Assembly (NCBI GenBank): GCA_030425485.1
Contig: JAUIAM010000025.1
Span: 1 to 59,461 of the forward strand
Direction: 5' to 3'
DNA: 59,461 nucleotides
Source of the DNA: Verrucomicrobiia bacterium
Lineage (GTDB): Bacteria; Verrucomicrobiota; Verrucomicrobiia; Opitutales; Cerasicoccaceae
The position numbers were made by a program, and so were the translations under genes. Each line of letters opens with the position of its first letter. Positions within the stretch are counted from its first letter, which is position 1. Positions 44,277 to 52,886 of this stretch are shown piece by piece. A model generated the notes under the pieces. That model searched no databases. It was given only the letters and a program-made list of their open reading frames with translations, and was not told the DNA's origin.

Positions 44277-44306
44277 TAGAAAGTGGCAGAAAAATTCCAT
44301 TTTCTA
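44277..44306. promoter_or_regulatory. Inverted repeat upstream of the lut operon
   Basis: TAGAAA (44277-44282) and TTTCTA (44301-44306) form an inverted repeat separated by 18 bases, with a smaller inner one (GAAAA...TTTTC). It lies just upstream of the proposed lut promoter. A possible operator for the GntR-type regulator encoded at 48.2 kb; not testable from sequence alone. Confidence 0.3.
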
Positions 44307-44317
44307 TCAGCCTTGCG

Positions 44318-44346
44318 TTGACACTATACTCTGATCCTTCAATATT
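44318..44346 (+). promoter_or_regulatory. Candidate sigma-70-type promoter of lutABC
   Basis: TTGACA at 44318-44323, a 17-base spacer and AATATT at 44341-44346 (4 of 6 consensus bases). Transcription would begin near 44353, right at the GTG start of lutA, so the message would be nearly leaderless if that start is used. Confidence 0.45.
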
Positions 44347-44354
44347 TCCAATAC

Positions 44355-45128
44355 GTGATTAGCCCCGACCGTCAAGTTCCCGCTCCCAAACAGGTACAAC
44401 TCATGGCGACCTGTCTGTGTGACGCTTTTTTCGATGATGTGGCCGTAGCCACTGTGCAGGTGCTGGAGTACCTCGGAGTCGAGGTGCGGTTTCCGGAGAA
44501 CCAGACCTGTTGCGGGCAACCCGCTTTTAATGCCGGGGACTGGGAGTCCTCGCGCAAGGTGGTCCGTCATGTGGTGGATACCTTCAGCGGTGAGGAGCCC
44601 GTGGTCATCCCGTCGGGCTCGTGCGCGGCGATGATGTTTCACGGGGCATTGATGGAGTTTGAAGAGCAGAGCGACCTGCCGCAGGTGCAGCAGTTGGCCA
44701 ACCGCTCGTGGGAACTGATCGACTACATTGTCAACGGCTTGGGTATTAAAGAATGGCCCGGGAGCTTCCCGCATCGGGTGGCCTTCCACCGTTCGTGCCA
44801 CTCGCGCGGGACGTGCAGCGGTCCCGCCGCCACAAACCTGATGGCTTCGATCGATGGTATCGAATTGATGCCCTTTGGGGAGAAGGAGCAGTGCTGCGGC
44901 TTTGGCGGAGCGTTTTCCGTCAGCTTCCCGAATGTATCGGCCAAGATGGGCGAGTTGAAAATCGAGAACATTCTTGCGACTGAGCCGGACTACCTCGTCT
45001 CCGCTGACATGGGTTGCCTGCTTCACCTGGGCGGCATCGTGGACAAGTCCGGCAAGAAACTGCCCCGCTATCACGTTGCTCAAGTCCTGCGCGACGCCCT
45101 GCAATCGGCCAACCTTTTACCCGCATGA
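44355..45128 (+). CDS. lutA: L-lactate utilisation protein A, Fe-S (CCG-domain) subunit
   Basis: Component of the LutABC L-lactate oxidation complex, which converts L-lactate to pyruvate. 257 residues. Two CCG motifs bind iron-sulfur: NQTCCGQPAFN (about residue 55) and KEQCCGFGGAF (about 180), with FHRSCHSRG and DMGCLLHLGG as the other ligand sites. GTG 44355 is preferred over ATG 44403 because QVQLMATCLCD aligns with the conserved N-terminus of the family. Its stop overlaps the lutB start by four bases (ATGA). Confidence 0.9.
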   Translation: MISPDRQVPAPKQVQLMATCLCDAFFDDVAVATVQVLEYLGVEVRFPENQTCCGQPAFNAGDWESSRKVVRHVVDTFSGEEPVVIPSGSCAAMMFHGALMEFEEQSDLPQVQQLANRSWELIDYIVNGLGIKEWPGSFPHRVAFHRSCHSRGTCSGPAATNLMASIDGIELMPFGEKEQCCGFGGAFSVSFPNVSAKMGELKIENILATEPDYLVSADMGCLLHLGGIVDKSGKKLPRYHVAQVLRDALQSANLLPA

Positions 45129-46546
45129 CCCCGACCAAGACCCAGCAATCGATCGATAAGTTCGCCCGCGACATTGACGCCGAGGTGCACGACTCCGTTT
45201 GGGGTGGAGCCAAGAAAACCAGTGAGGCGCGTTACGCCGCGTTGGAGCGGGACTTCCCCGAGACGGCAGACAAGCTGCGCGAGACTGCGGGCAAGATAAA
45301 GCAGCACACACTGGAGAATCTGGACAAATACCTGGCGCAGGCCGAGGCGAGCCTCCAGGCCAACGGGGCCCAAGTCCACTTTGCCCGGGACGGCGATCGG
45401 GCGAACGAGATCATTCTCGATATTATGAAGCAGGCCGGAGCCACGCGCATGGTTAAGGCCAAGAGCATGGTGAGCGAGGAAACCGAGCTGGCGCATTTTT
45501 TGGAGAAAAACGGCATGAGCTGCGTGGAGACGGACCTGGGCGAGTTTATCGTGCAGATCGACCACGATCACCCTTCGCACATTGTCAAGCCGATCATCCA
45601 CAAGAACCGCAGGCAGATCGCCAAGAGCTTCGAGCGCGAGGGGCTGGGGGAGTACGATGACGACCCGGAGACCATCTGCCGCCGTGCGCGGAAATTCCTG
45701 CGCGATAAGTTTCTCCATGCCGACGTGGGTTTGACCGGGGCGAACTTTGTTTCGGCAGAAAGCGGGCGGCTGACCATCGTGACCAACGAGGGCAATGCGC
45801 GCTTTTGCATGGCCGCCAACCGCGTCCACATTGCCATTGTGGGGATCGAGAAACTGGTGCCAACGGACCGCGACCTCGGACTCTTGCTCAACCTGATCGG
45901 ACGCTCCGGCACCGGGCAGCAGCTCACGGTCTATTCGCAATTTATTAAAGGACCACGAACCGAAGGACAACCGCATGGCCCGGAGGAGATGCACGTGGTC
46001 TTTGTCGATAACAAGCGCACGGAAGTGCTGGCCACAAACTGCCGTGACATCCTACGCTGTATCCGTTGCGGTGCCTGCCTGAACGTTTGCCCGGTCTACC
46101 GTCAGGCCAGCGGCCATGCCTACCGCAGTGTGTATCCGGGCCCGGTCGGTGCGGTACTGAGCCCTTTGCTGGCCGGTAGTCGCTTCCCGGAGTTGGCCGA
46201 CCTGCCCAAGGCTTCCAGCCTCTGCGGCGCGTGCAACGAGGTGTGCCCGGTCAATATTCCCATACCGGACCTGCTTCTGCGCCTGCGCGACAAGGCCAAG
46301 CGCGAGGGTGCAAAAAAAGCCTCGGCGGGCACGCCGGGCATGGGCATGTACGCCCTCTTGGCCAGCCAGCCCACGGCCTGGCGCGGTGCCATGAGCATGG
46401 GCAAAGCCATGAACATGACCCCGCCAGCGGTGATGAACATCGTTCCTGCGGCAGCGGCCTGGCAGTCCGCCCGTCAACTCCCGCCCTGGCGCGGTGGCAA
46501 ATTCCGCTCATGGATGAAAACCCGCAAACATGCGCACGACGCTTGA
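45125..46546 (+). CDS. lutB: L-lactate utilisation protein B, ferredoxin-like subunit
   Basis: Electron-transfer subunit of LutABC. 473 residues from ATG 45125. The LUD domain covers the N-terminal two thirds (KQAGATRMVKAKSMVSEETE, GITGANF-like LTGANFVSAESGRL). Two [4Fe-4S] motifs follow: CIRCGACLNVCPVY and CGACNEVCPVNIPI. The 3' end of the gene already contains the first unit of a 22-bp tandem repeat that continues to lutC. Confidence 0.93.
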   Translation: MTPTKTQQSIDKFARDIDAEVHDSVWGGAKKTSEARYAALERDFPETADKLRETAGKIKQHTLENLDKYLAQAEASLQANGAQVHFARDGDRANEIILDIMKQAGATRMVKAKSMVSEETELAHFLEKNGMSCVETDLGEFIVQIDHDHPSHIVKPIIHKNRRQIAKSFEREGLGEYDDDPETICRRARKFLRDKFLHADVGLTGANFVSAESGRLTIVTNEGNARFCMAANRVHIAIVGIEKLVPTDRDLGLLLNLIGRSGTGQQLTVYSQFIKGPRTEGQPHGPEEMHVVFVDNKRTEVLATNCRDILRCIRCGACLNVCPVYRQASGHAYRSVYPGPVGAVLSPLLAGSRFPELADLPKASSLCGACNEVCPVNIPIPDLLLRLRDKAKREGAKKASAGTPGMGMYALLASQPTAWRGAMSMGKAMNMTPPAVMNIVPAAAAWQSARQLPPWRGGKFRSWMKTRKHAHDA

Positions 46547-46620
46547 ACCGCAACCTCACGACGCTTGAACCGCAAACGTGCAACGTTTGATCCGCAAACG
46601 TGCGACGTTTGACCCGATTC
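46537..46620 (+). repeat. 22-bp tandem repeats between lutB and lutC
   Basis: Nearly four units of 22 bases (46537-46558, 46559-46580, 46581-46602, partial 46603-46620), consensus CGACGCTTGAACCGCAAACG with two further bases. The first unit includes the lutB stop codon; the third has AACGTTTGATCCGCAAACGT, a near-palindrome. Could form local RNA structure that sets relative expression of lutB and lutC. Confidence 0.8.
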
Positions 46621-46636
46621 TTTTAATGCACTTTTC

Positions 46637-47251
46637 ATGAACGACGACCGCGATTTGATTTTTAGCAACATCCGCAAGGCGCTTGAGCCGCTGCCGGAGC
46701 GCGCGCCTTACCCGGAGTGGGATGCCGAGATGCCCATTTGCCGCGAGCATCCGGAGTTTGCAGAGCGGTGGGATTTGTACGCTTACAAACTCCAGCAAGT
46801 TAACGGCACGCCGCTGCGCGGACTTAAGGCGCTGGGCGAGTGGTTGGTTGCGGCCGGGCAAACCTTTGGCTATTGCGATCCGAAGCTCGTGGACGAAGTC
46901 CGCGCCGAGCCAGCCTTTGCCGGGATCACGCTGGAGACGGAGTTCGATCGCGCGCGGGTGGACGAGTACCTCTTTGGCATTACGCTGGCCTCGGGCGCGA
47001 TTGCCGAGACTGGCACGGTGATTTTAAAGGACAAGGAAACCTCGGCCCGCCTCGGCGCACTAGCCCCGTGGACACACGTAGCCATCTTGCGGCCAGAGCG
47101 GCTTCTGGCCAGCACGGCGGAGGCGATTGCTTCGCTGGGGGACGATCCCTCGGTTATCTGGGCGACCGGCCCATCCAAAACGGCTGACGTGGAGGGCATC
47201 CTTATCGAGGGCGTACACGGGCCCGGCACGCAGATTTGCTGTCTGGTCTAG
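46637..47251 (+). CDS. lutC: L-lactate utilisation protein C (LUD domain)
   Basis: Third subunit of LutABC. 204 residues with the LUD fold: FGYCDPKLVDEVR, DEYLFGITLASGAIAETGTV and DPSVIWATGPSKTADVEGIL, then the typical GVHGPGTQICCLV end. Follows lutB by 90 bases occupied by tandem repeats. Confidence 0.9.
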   Translation: MNDDRDLIFSNIRKALEPLPERAPYPEWDAEMPICREHPEFAERWDLYAYKLQQVNGTPLRGLKALGEWLVAAGQTFGYCDPKLVDEVRAEPAFAGITLETEFDRARVDEYLFGITLASGAIAETGTVILKDKETSARLGALAPWTHVAILRPERLLASTAEAIASLGDDPSVIWATGPSKTADVEGILIEGVHGPGTQICCLV

Positions 47252-47277
47252 GCCGTGCTTTTGCGGCTGTATTTAGC

Positions 47278-48072
47278 TCAATCAGCAAAGCCCGGTGACA
47301 TGGCACCGCCGCCGTCGAAGGTAATGCCTTGTTCGATTTGCTGCTGCACCATCATGTGAACCATTTTGATGGCTTCCCAGTTATCATAGACTTCGTAGCC
47401 CGCATAGGCGGTCCAGCAGAGAAAGAGAATGCCTGCGATGCCGAAGAGAAGGCCCATGCTGCGGAGGTTTTCCTGGCAATTGATGGCGGAGTCTTCGTCA
47501 TTGGAATAGGTTGCGGTCTGGCACAGGCTGCTGATGCGCCAGAAGAGGAAGGCGCTGATGCCGGGCAGCATGAGGTGGAAAAAGGCAAATGTAGGCAAGT
47601 AGACGAAGTCGAAGCTGATGAGCGCGCGAAAATAGTAGATAAAGCCCGCCGAGAGCAGGGTGTAGACCAGGCAGGCGAGCGCGGCGATTTTGAACCAGAT
47701 TTGCACGCCGACAAGCGGGCTCATGAGCATACTCACCGTATCGCTGGAGGAGCTTCTTGCGGTAAAGCCGTGCTCCTGCGGAACTGTGGTTTCGCCCAAA
47801 TCGACAGGCTCCGGCGAAGGAGATACTTTGCGCTCGGCCTTCATCTTGAGTTTTGGCTTATCCTCCGCTTGTGCCTTGGGAGAGGTGGGCGCATCCAGAC
47901 CGAGATCGTGGGCAAACTCCATGAACTCGGAAAGGGGCTTAAAGCTTTCGTTACCGCGTCGGGCCATCGTCTGGCTGTTAGCGCGCGCCTGTGTGACCCA
48001 CTGGCGGATGGTTTGTGCATCGACGGGCCCGTAGTCGTTCCCGTCAGCTCCCTTGATTGTGTATAGTTCCAT
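47278..48072 (-). CDS. GYF_2 (DUF4339)-domain membrane protein
   Basis: 264 residues from ATG 48072. The first 50 residues (MELYTIKGADGNDYGPVDAQ, IRQWVTQARANSQTMARRGN) match the GYF_2 domain common in Planctomycetes-Verrucomicrobia membrane proteins. A charged linker rich in Lys and Pro follows, then four hydrophobic segments (WFKIAALACLVYTLLSAGF; VYLPTFAFFHLMLPGISAFL; GLLFGIAGILFLCWTAYAG and one between). Function unknown; possibly a stress or envelope protein. Stands alone, divergent from a GntR gene. Confidence 0.75.
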   Translation of the reverse strand: MELYTIKGADGNDYGPVDAQTIRQWVTQARANSQTMARRGNESFKPLSEFMEFAHDLGLDAPTSPKAQAEDKPKLKMKAERKVSPSPEPVDLGETTVPQEHGFTARSSSSDTVSMLMSPLVGVQIWFKIAALACLVYTLLSAGFIYYFRALISFDFVYLPTFAFFHLMLPGISAFLFWRISSLCQTATYSNDEDSAINCQENLRSMGLLFGIAGILFLCWTAYAGYEVYDNWEAIKMVHMMVQQQIEQGITFDGGGAMSPGFAD

Positions 48073-48195
48073 AGCAGCAGACTCTGTATGAGTACAAGGC
48101 CCCAGAGGCCCAGTGGCAAGGGCGATGTCGATGTTCCGCACGCTGAGGAGTATTTTTGATTTTGCATTTACGAACGGGTGCATAGGCTAGGTGGA

Positions 48196-48867
48196 ATGTC
48201 GATGTTCAGACCGGCCACCCTGACGGATCAAATTTACCACGAGTTGCAGGCGCGTATCCTACGCTGCCAGCTATCGCCGGGGGAGCGTTTGGTGGAAAAG
48301 GCGCTGTGCGTCGAGCTGGGCGTGTCGCGGGCTTCCCTGCGGGAAGTACTCAACCGCCTAGCCCAGGACAAGCTCGTTACCCTTAAGCCCAACTGCGGGT
48401 TCAGCGTGACGCCGATTACGATCGAAAGCTTTCGCAACGTATGTGAGCTGCGCCGTGTGCTGGAGCCGCAGGTGGCGGCTTTGGCCGCGCAACGTTCGAC
48501 GGTGGAGGACATCGCTGAGATGCGGCGTCATGCAGACGTGGACTGCGCCTTCGACGATGAGGACGCGTTTAGCGTTTATTGTGAAAGTAACCGTGCTTTT
48601 CACCGAAGCATTGCCGAGTCTATCGACAATCTTTTGCTGGAAGAGCTCGTACTCTCTGCGCTGGATAAAGACCAACAGCCGATTTACTACGGCATCGACA
48701 TCGCGGTCTGCACCAGTCCGCAGGACGTGTCGGCTGAGCATCACGCCATCGTGGATGCGATTGAGGCACGGGACGCCGACAAGGCGCAAAGCCTCATGGC
48801 CCAGCACATTGGCAAAAAGGAGGACCGCATCCTGGAGGCACTGAAAGCAAAGGCACTGGAGGTATGA
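48196..48867 (+). CDS. GntR-family transcriptional regulator (FCD type)
   Basis: About 223 residues from ATG 48196, which follows AGGTGG closely; ATG 48202 is the alternative. The winged HTH is TLTDQIYHELQARILRCQLS and ELGVSRASLREVLNRLAQDK. The FCD domain has the metal-ligand pattern DEDAFSVYCESNRAFHRSIA and EHHAIVDAIEARD. It lies about 0.9 kb from lutABC and could be its regulator (LldR/LutR type); equally it overlaps the nth gene by 4 bases and may control that unit. Confidence 0.85.
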   Translation: MSMFRPATLTDQIYHELQARILRCQLSPGERLVEKALCVELGVSRASLREVLNRLAQDKLVTLKPNCGFSVTPITIESFRNVCELRRVLEPQVAALAAQRSTVEDIAEMRRHADVDCAFDDEDAFSVYCESNRAFHRSIAESIDNLLLEELVLSALDKDQQPIYYGIDIAVCTSPQDVSAEHHAIVDAIEARDADKAQSLMAQHIGKKEDRILEALKAKALEV

Positions 48868-49517
48868 CTAAGACTGAACGCGCAGCCTGGATTGACGCGG
48901 AGCTGGAAAAGCGGTTTCCGGCCCCGGCCATTCCCCTCGATCACAAAGACCCGTACACGCTGCTGGTGGCGGTGTTGCTCTCGGCCCAGTGCACGGACGT
49001 GCGGGTTAACCAGGTTACGCCCAAGCTCTTTGCCCGGGCGGATAACCCGGCGGATATGGCGCAGGTCCCGGTTGAGGAGATTCAGGAAATTATCCGGCCC
49101 TGCGGCCTGTCCCCGATGAAGTCCAAGGGGATAAGTGGACTATCCAAGATCATTATGGAGCAGCACGGTGGCGAGGTGCCCCGGACGATGGAGGAGCTGG
49201 AGGCCCTGCCGGGGGTGGGGCACAAGACCGCTTCTGTCGTCATGGTGCAGGCCTTTGGCATGCCGGCGTTTCCCGTGGATACGCACATCCACCGCCTGGC
49301 TCAGCGTTGGGAGCTCAGCAGCGGAAAAAACGTCGTGCAAACCGAGCGCGACCTGAAACGGCTGTTCCCGGAGTCGCGCTGGCACGACCTGCACCTACAG
49401 ATCATTTACTATGGGCGCGAGGTCTGTCCGGCCCGGGGTTGTGATGGGTTACGCTGCGCGTTTTGTCAGACCTGTTTTCCGGACAGAAAACGTCCGCGTA
49501 AACGCAAACCCGCCTGA
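48864..49517 (+). CDS. nth: Endonuclease III
   Basis: DNA glycosylase/AP lyase that removes oxidised pyrimidines. 217 residues. The helix-hairpin-helix LPGVGHKTA holds the catalytic Lys, and FPVDTHIHR holds the catalytic Asp. The C-terminal cysteines (CPARGCDGLRCAFCQTCF) are spaced C-x4-C-x4-C-x2-C-x2-C, not the usual C-x6-C-x2-C-x5-C of the [4Fe-4S] cluster, so the cluster is either rearranged or absent. The ATG overlaps the upstream GntR stop (ATGA). Confidence 0.92.
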   Translation: MTKTERAAWIDAELEKRFPAPAIPLDHKDPYTLLVAVLLSAQCTDVRVNQVTPKLFARADNPADMAQVPVEEIQEIIRPCGLSPMKSKGISGLSKIIMEQHGGEVPRTMEELEALPGVGHKTASVVMVQAFGMPAFPVDTHIHRLAQRWELSSGKNVVQTERDLKRLFPESRWHDLHLQIIYYGREVCPARGCDGLRCAFCQTCFPDRKRPRKRKPA

Positions 49518-49546
49518 GGAGCCCAGCTGGTAGTCGTTGCCTGAGG

Positions 49547-49927
49547 CTATTTACCCGCGCCGGGAGACTTCTCGGACACCCCGACGCTACCATTGCTGCC
49601 TGAGCGGGCAGGCGGGGGGAGGAAACGGATTTCGTCCGGGGTAGATGTCAGGCCGTTGACCGGTGCCTTGTAGTCAACCAGGGTGTTGGCGGAACTGCCC
49701 GCTGAGGTCGCATTATACTTCTCAATCTCAGCGGCATTCATGCGCTTCGCACTCAGGAAATAGAGGCTCTGCGTCAACCAGCTTTCCTCCATACGGTGAT
49801 CGCGCGAGGCGAGGTTGACGAACATGCAAGGGTTGGTAAAGACCGCTGAGGCGCGGGGCGCGCACATCAATGTGCACACGATAATAAGCAGGCTGCAGGT
49901 ACTCAGCCGGGGGGTAAAAGTAAACAC
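49547..49927 (-). CDS. Unrecognised small exported protein
   Basis: 126 residues starting with a signal peptide (RLSTCSLLIIVCTLMCAPRASA). The mature part has no recognisable domain and ends in a Ser/Gly-rich tail (PPPARSGSNGSVGVSEKSPG). Convergent with nth (30-base gap). Gene-like composition and a good signal sequence support it; function unknown. Confidence 0.5.
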   Translation of the reverse strand: MFTFTPRLSTCSLLIIVCTLMCAPRASAVFTNPCMFVNLASRDHRMEESWLTQSLYFLSAKRMNAAEIEKYNATSAGSSANTLVDYKAPVNGLTSTPDEIRFLPPPARSGSNGSVGVSEKSPGAGK

Positions 49928-50129
49928 AATGTTAATGTCTAATTGTCCTGAGAGGCCGAGGCAACCCTTTTTCCGTCGCGGAGAAAGGCGCCCACTTCCG
50001 GTATCGCGATGGTAGATGTGGGGGAGCGCTCTTTTTGCATTGTACTGTAATTAACTACCTCGCTACAGTGTGGTGCAAACACTGAACTAAGGATGGGCCA
50101 GATGGCATCCGACTTGACGAACTGAAACG

Positions 50130-50891
50130 ATGGATACTGATAAACAACGCCTGAAAACACCGACTTCGACCTTCGACAAACTCTTTGTGGGGTTCATTAA
50201 CTGGGTAGAACGGCGCAACATTCGCAACTCCGTACATGGGAATCCGCCTGTCTACGACGTGAAGGAATTTCCGTGGGCACTGGAGGTCGAAAAAGAGTGG
50301 GAACTGATCCGGGCCGAGCTGGACAAGCTGCTTGAACGCCGGGAAGAGCTTCCAAGCTTTCACGAGATTGCCCCCGATGTATCCTCCATTACGACCGATA
50401 ACAACTGGAAGACTTTTTTCCTCATGGGCTATGGGCTCAACTGCGAGCAGAACCAGAAAATGTGCCCGGAGACGACCCGTATCCTCCAGAAAATTCCTGG
50501 CCTGAAGACGGCCATGTTCAGTATCCTTTCCGCCGGCAAGCACATCCCCCACCACAAGGGGCCCTACAACGGCGTGCTGCGCTACCACCTCGGGCTGAAA
50601 GTACCCGAGCCGCGCGAGCAAGTTCGTATCCGCGTGGATGAGCAGTACCTGAACTGGGAAGAGGGCAAGGGGATCATCTTCGACGACGCCTTTGACCACG
50701 AAGTCTGGAACGATACGGACGGCGTACGCGTGGTGCTCTTCGTCGATTTTGTCCGTCCGCTGAAGTTTCCGGCCAGCCTGCTGAACAAGTTTGTCATCTC
50801 CAGCGCGGCGTTGACCCCCTACATCCGGGAGGCCAACGACAACCAGAAGAAGTGGGAAAAGCAGTTCCACGAAAAGAACGGGAAACAATAA
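50130..50891 (+). CDS. Aspartyl/asparaginyl beta-hydroxylase-like protein
   Basis: 253 residues resembling the Fe(II)/2-oxoglutarate-dependent AspH domain. Fe-ligand histidines are in SAGKHIPHHKGPYNG (about residue 140) and FDDAFDHEVWND (about 190); LRYHLGLKVPEP and the Arg of DGVRVVLFVDF would bind the 2-oxoglutarate. The N-terminus (FVGFINWVERRNIRNSVHGN) shows a weak amphipathic helix and may touch the membrane. In bacteria such proteins modify Asp/Asn residues or lipid A-linked fatty acids; the substrate is unknown. The EVE gene starts 3 bases after its stop. Confidence 0.82.
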   Translation: MDTDKQRLKTPTSTFDKLFVGFINWVERRNIRNSVHGNPPVYDVKEFPWALEVEKEWELIRAELDKLLERREELPSFHEIAPDVSSITTDNNWKTFFLMGYGLNCEQNQKMCPETTRILQKIPGLKTAMFSILSAGKHIPHHKGPYNGVLRYHLGLKVPEPREQVRIRVDEQYLNWEEGKGIIFDDAFDHEVWNDTDGVRVVLFVDFVRPLKFPASLLNKFVISSAALTPYIREANDNQKKWEKQFHEKNGKQ

Positions 50892-50894
50892 CTC

Positions 50895-51368
50895 ATGGCT
50901 CGTAAATACTGGCTGTTCAAGTCCGAGCCCGAGGAGTTCTCCATCTCCGACCTCAAGGCGCGTCCCAAGCAAACTGAGCCCTGGGACGGAGTGCGCAATT
51001 ATCAGGCGCGTAACTTTATGCGCGACGAGATGAAGGTCGGCGACCTGGCCCTGTTTTACCACTCGAACTGCGATACGGTCGGGGTCGTCGGGGTGTGTGA
51101 GATTACACGCGAGGCCTACCCGGACCCCACCTCGTGGGAAAAGGGACATAAGCACTTTGACGAGAAATCCTCGCCGGAGAACCCGCGCTGGATCATGGTC
51201 GATGTGAAGTGGAAGGAAACCTTCCCGCGCACAGTTTCCCTGCAAGAGCTCAAGGAGCATCCCAAGCTGAGCGAGATGCGGGTGGCCCAGCGGGGTAACC
51301 GGCTTTCGATTACTCCGGTGGACAAGGCGGAGTTTGACCAGGTGTGTCAGTTGGCTCGCAAGTCGTGA
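50895..51368 (+). CDS. EVE-domain (PUA-like) protein
   Basis: 157 residues covering one EVE domain: KYWLFKSEPEEFSISDLKAR, the modified-base pocket residues in TEPWDGVRNYQARNFMRDEM, GDLALFYHSNC and RVAQRGNRLSITPV. EVE domains recognise modified DNA or RNA bases and are often linked to restriction or RNA-quality systems. The tight link to an AspH-like gene is the only context here. Confidence 0.88.
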   Translation: MARKYWLFKSEPEEFSISDLKARPKQTEPWDGVRNYQARNFMRDEMKVGDLALFYHSNCDTVGVVGVCEITREAYPDPTSWEKGHKHFDEKSSPENPRWIMVDVKWKETFPRTVSLQELKEHPKLSEMRVAQRGNRLSITPVDKAEFDQVCQLARKS

Positions 51369-51419
51369 TATTTTAGGCTAGCCAAATTCTTGTTGGACTT
51401 GCACTGTCGATGCTACGCC

Positions 51420-52799
51420 ATGACAGATCGCATACAGCTACTGGGTGATGAGGACAACTCGTCGCAGGATTCACAAGCCGAGCAGTTTGCCTCCGAGCGA
51501 CTGAATCGGGGTTCTCGTACGCCACCTCCGCGCAAGCCCGGCAGCGAGATGCTACTCATTTCATTGCTTTTCTTCCTGCTGGCAGGGGGGGGCGTTTACC
51601 TGTACCTGAACTATGTGGAGCCGGCTAAAAAAACCGAGGCCCCACCGCCCAAGCCGCCTGCAGCGGTCGAAGACAATCGCAATAACATTGTGCTGATTCA
51701 GGGGCGCTCACCCAATGAAACCTATATGTCCTACCAGGAGGGCGGTACGGGCTTCATTATGGAGTGGAAGGGCAAGGTCTTTCTGGTCACAAATATCCAC
51801 GTCCTCGCGGGTCTGGATGAGCCGCACTTCTTGACCCTGTCGGGCAAGGAGGTCGATGTGAACCTCGATAACCTGTTTCTGGCCCGGGACGAAGACGTCG
51901 CCATTGTCGCTATTGACAACTACCGCGATATTTTCCCTGAAAGAGTGGAGCATGGTGGGGATGACGCCCCCAAGGCGGATGCCGCGGCTGACACCGCAGA
52001 AGTTGCCGACACCACAGAAGACAAAACTGCGGACAGTGGTACGGATAAAAAGGCTGCCGCGCCTGTGGCCAAGAAGAAGACTAAGGCTTATGCCTATCAG
52101 CCGTTTGAGCTGCTCGAGAACGTGGAGTTCGAAGTGGACGACGGGGATAAAATCACCGTTTACGGCAACACGCTGGGCAAGCGACTCGTGCAGGAGCGCA
52201 AGGGCAACATCAAAGGGATGGGGCACAACATCTTTCGCCACACGGCCAAGGTAGAGCCCGGCAACAGTGGCAGCCCCGTAATCCACGACAATACGGGCGA
52301 TGTCATCGGCATTGTGACCTATGCGGTGTTTTACTTTGAGGGCGAGTTTAAGAAGGAAATGTATGCCTACCGCCTCGACAATATCGAGCACTGGGAAGCG
52401 GTGGGTAGCTGGGATCGCTTTAAGCACATCTCGGAGAAATACGATGCCATCCAGCAGCGTACCTATGACTTGTGGGCACTCAGCAACGGCGAGATGGACA
52501 TCAATGTCTACAAGGACATCAAGCTGCGCAACGTCTTCAATACGCTTAACGACCGCCTGGAGGACATCCGCAGCGGACGTGTGGCCCACAGCACGAATAC
52601 CGGGGATATGGCCAGTCGGGCATATCAGCACTTTCTGACCTCGGTGGAAAACCTGCTCTGGGAGGACATCAGCACGTTCCTGAGTGATACGACACGTGAG
52701 TGGGGCTATAACTACTTCCGTATTCAGGTGCTGGAGCAGAAGGAGTACCGCGAGTATATCCGCCAGAATATCGAGATGAACCGCTTCGTCCTGAAGTAG
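51420..52799 (+). CDS. Membrane-anchored trypsin-like serine protease
   Basis: 459 residues. A cytoplasmic N-terminus (about 40 residues), one membrane helix at about 43-65 (EMLLISLLFFLLAGGGVYLY), then a periplasmic protease domain. Triad residues: His127 in NIHVLAG, Asp159 in DEDVAIVAI and Ser283 in EPGNSGSPVI. An Ala/Asp/Lys-rich insertion (about 180-225) interrupts the protease domain, unusual for HtrA-like enzymes, and no PDZ domain follows; the last 150 residues are alpha-helical. Substrate unknown. Confidence 0.8.
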   Translation: MTDRIQLLGDEDNSSQDSQAEQFASERLNRGSRTPPPRKPGSEMLLISLLFFLLAGGGVYLYLNYVEPAKKTEAPPPKPPAAVEDNRNNIVLIQGRSPNETYMSYQEGGTGFIMEWKGKVFLVTNIHVLAGLDEPHFLTLSGKEVDVNLDNLFLARDEDVAIVAIDNYRDIFPERVEHGGDDAPKADAAADTAEVADTTEDKTADSGTDKKAAAPVAKKKTKAYAYQPFELLENVEFEVDDGDKITVYGNTLGKRLVQERKGNIKGMGHNIFRHTAKVEPGNSGSPVIHDNTGDVIGIVTYAVFYFEGEFKKEMYAYRLDNIEHWEAVGSWDRFKHISEKYDAIQQRTYDLWALSNGEMDINVYKDIKLRNVFNTLNDRLEDIRSGRVAHSTNTGDMASRAYQHFLTSVENLLWEDISTFLSDTTREWGYNYFRIQVLEQKEYREYIRQNIEMNRFVLK

Positions 52800-52886
52800 C
52801 ATCACCTGCGAGCTACAGGCGCATTATCTCACCTCGGGGCTGGTATATTTTAAGACCTCGTGTAGTTTGCCCGCTGAATTATACAC

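Noticed and set aside
46537-46620. Tandem repeats considered as a CRISPR array
   Set aside because: The units are contiguous, with no unique spacers between them, and no cas gene is nearby.
50055-51260. 401-codon minus-strand frame opposite the AspH-like and EVE genes
   Set aside because: Both plus-strand genes have clear domains; the frame crosses two real genes.
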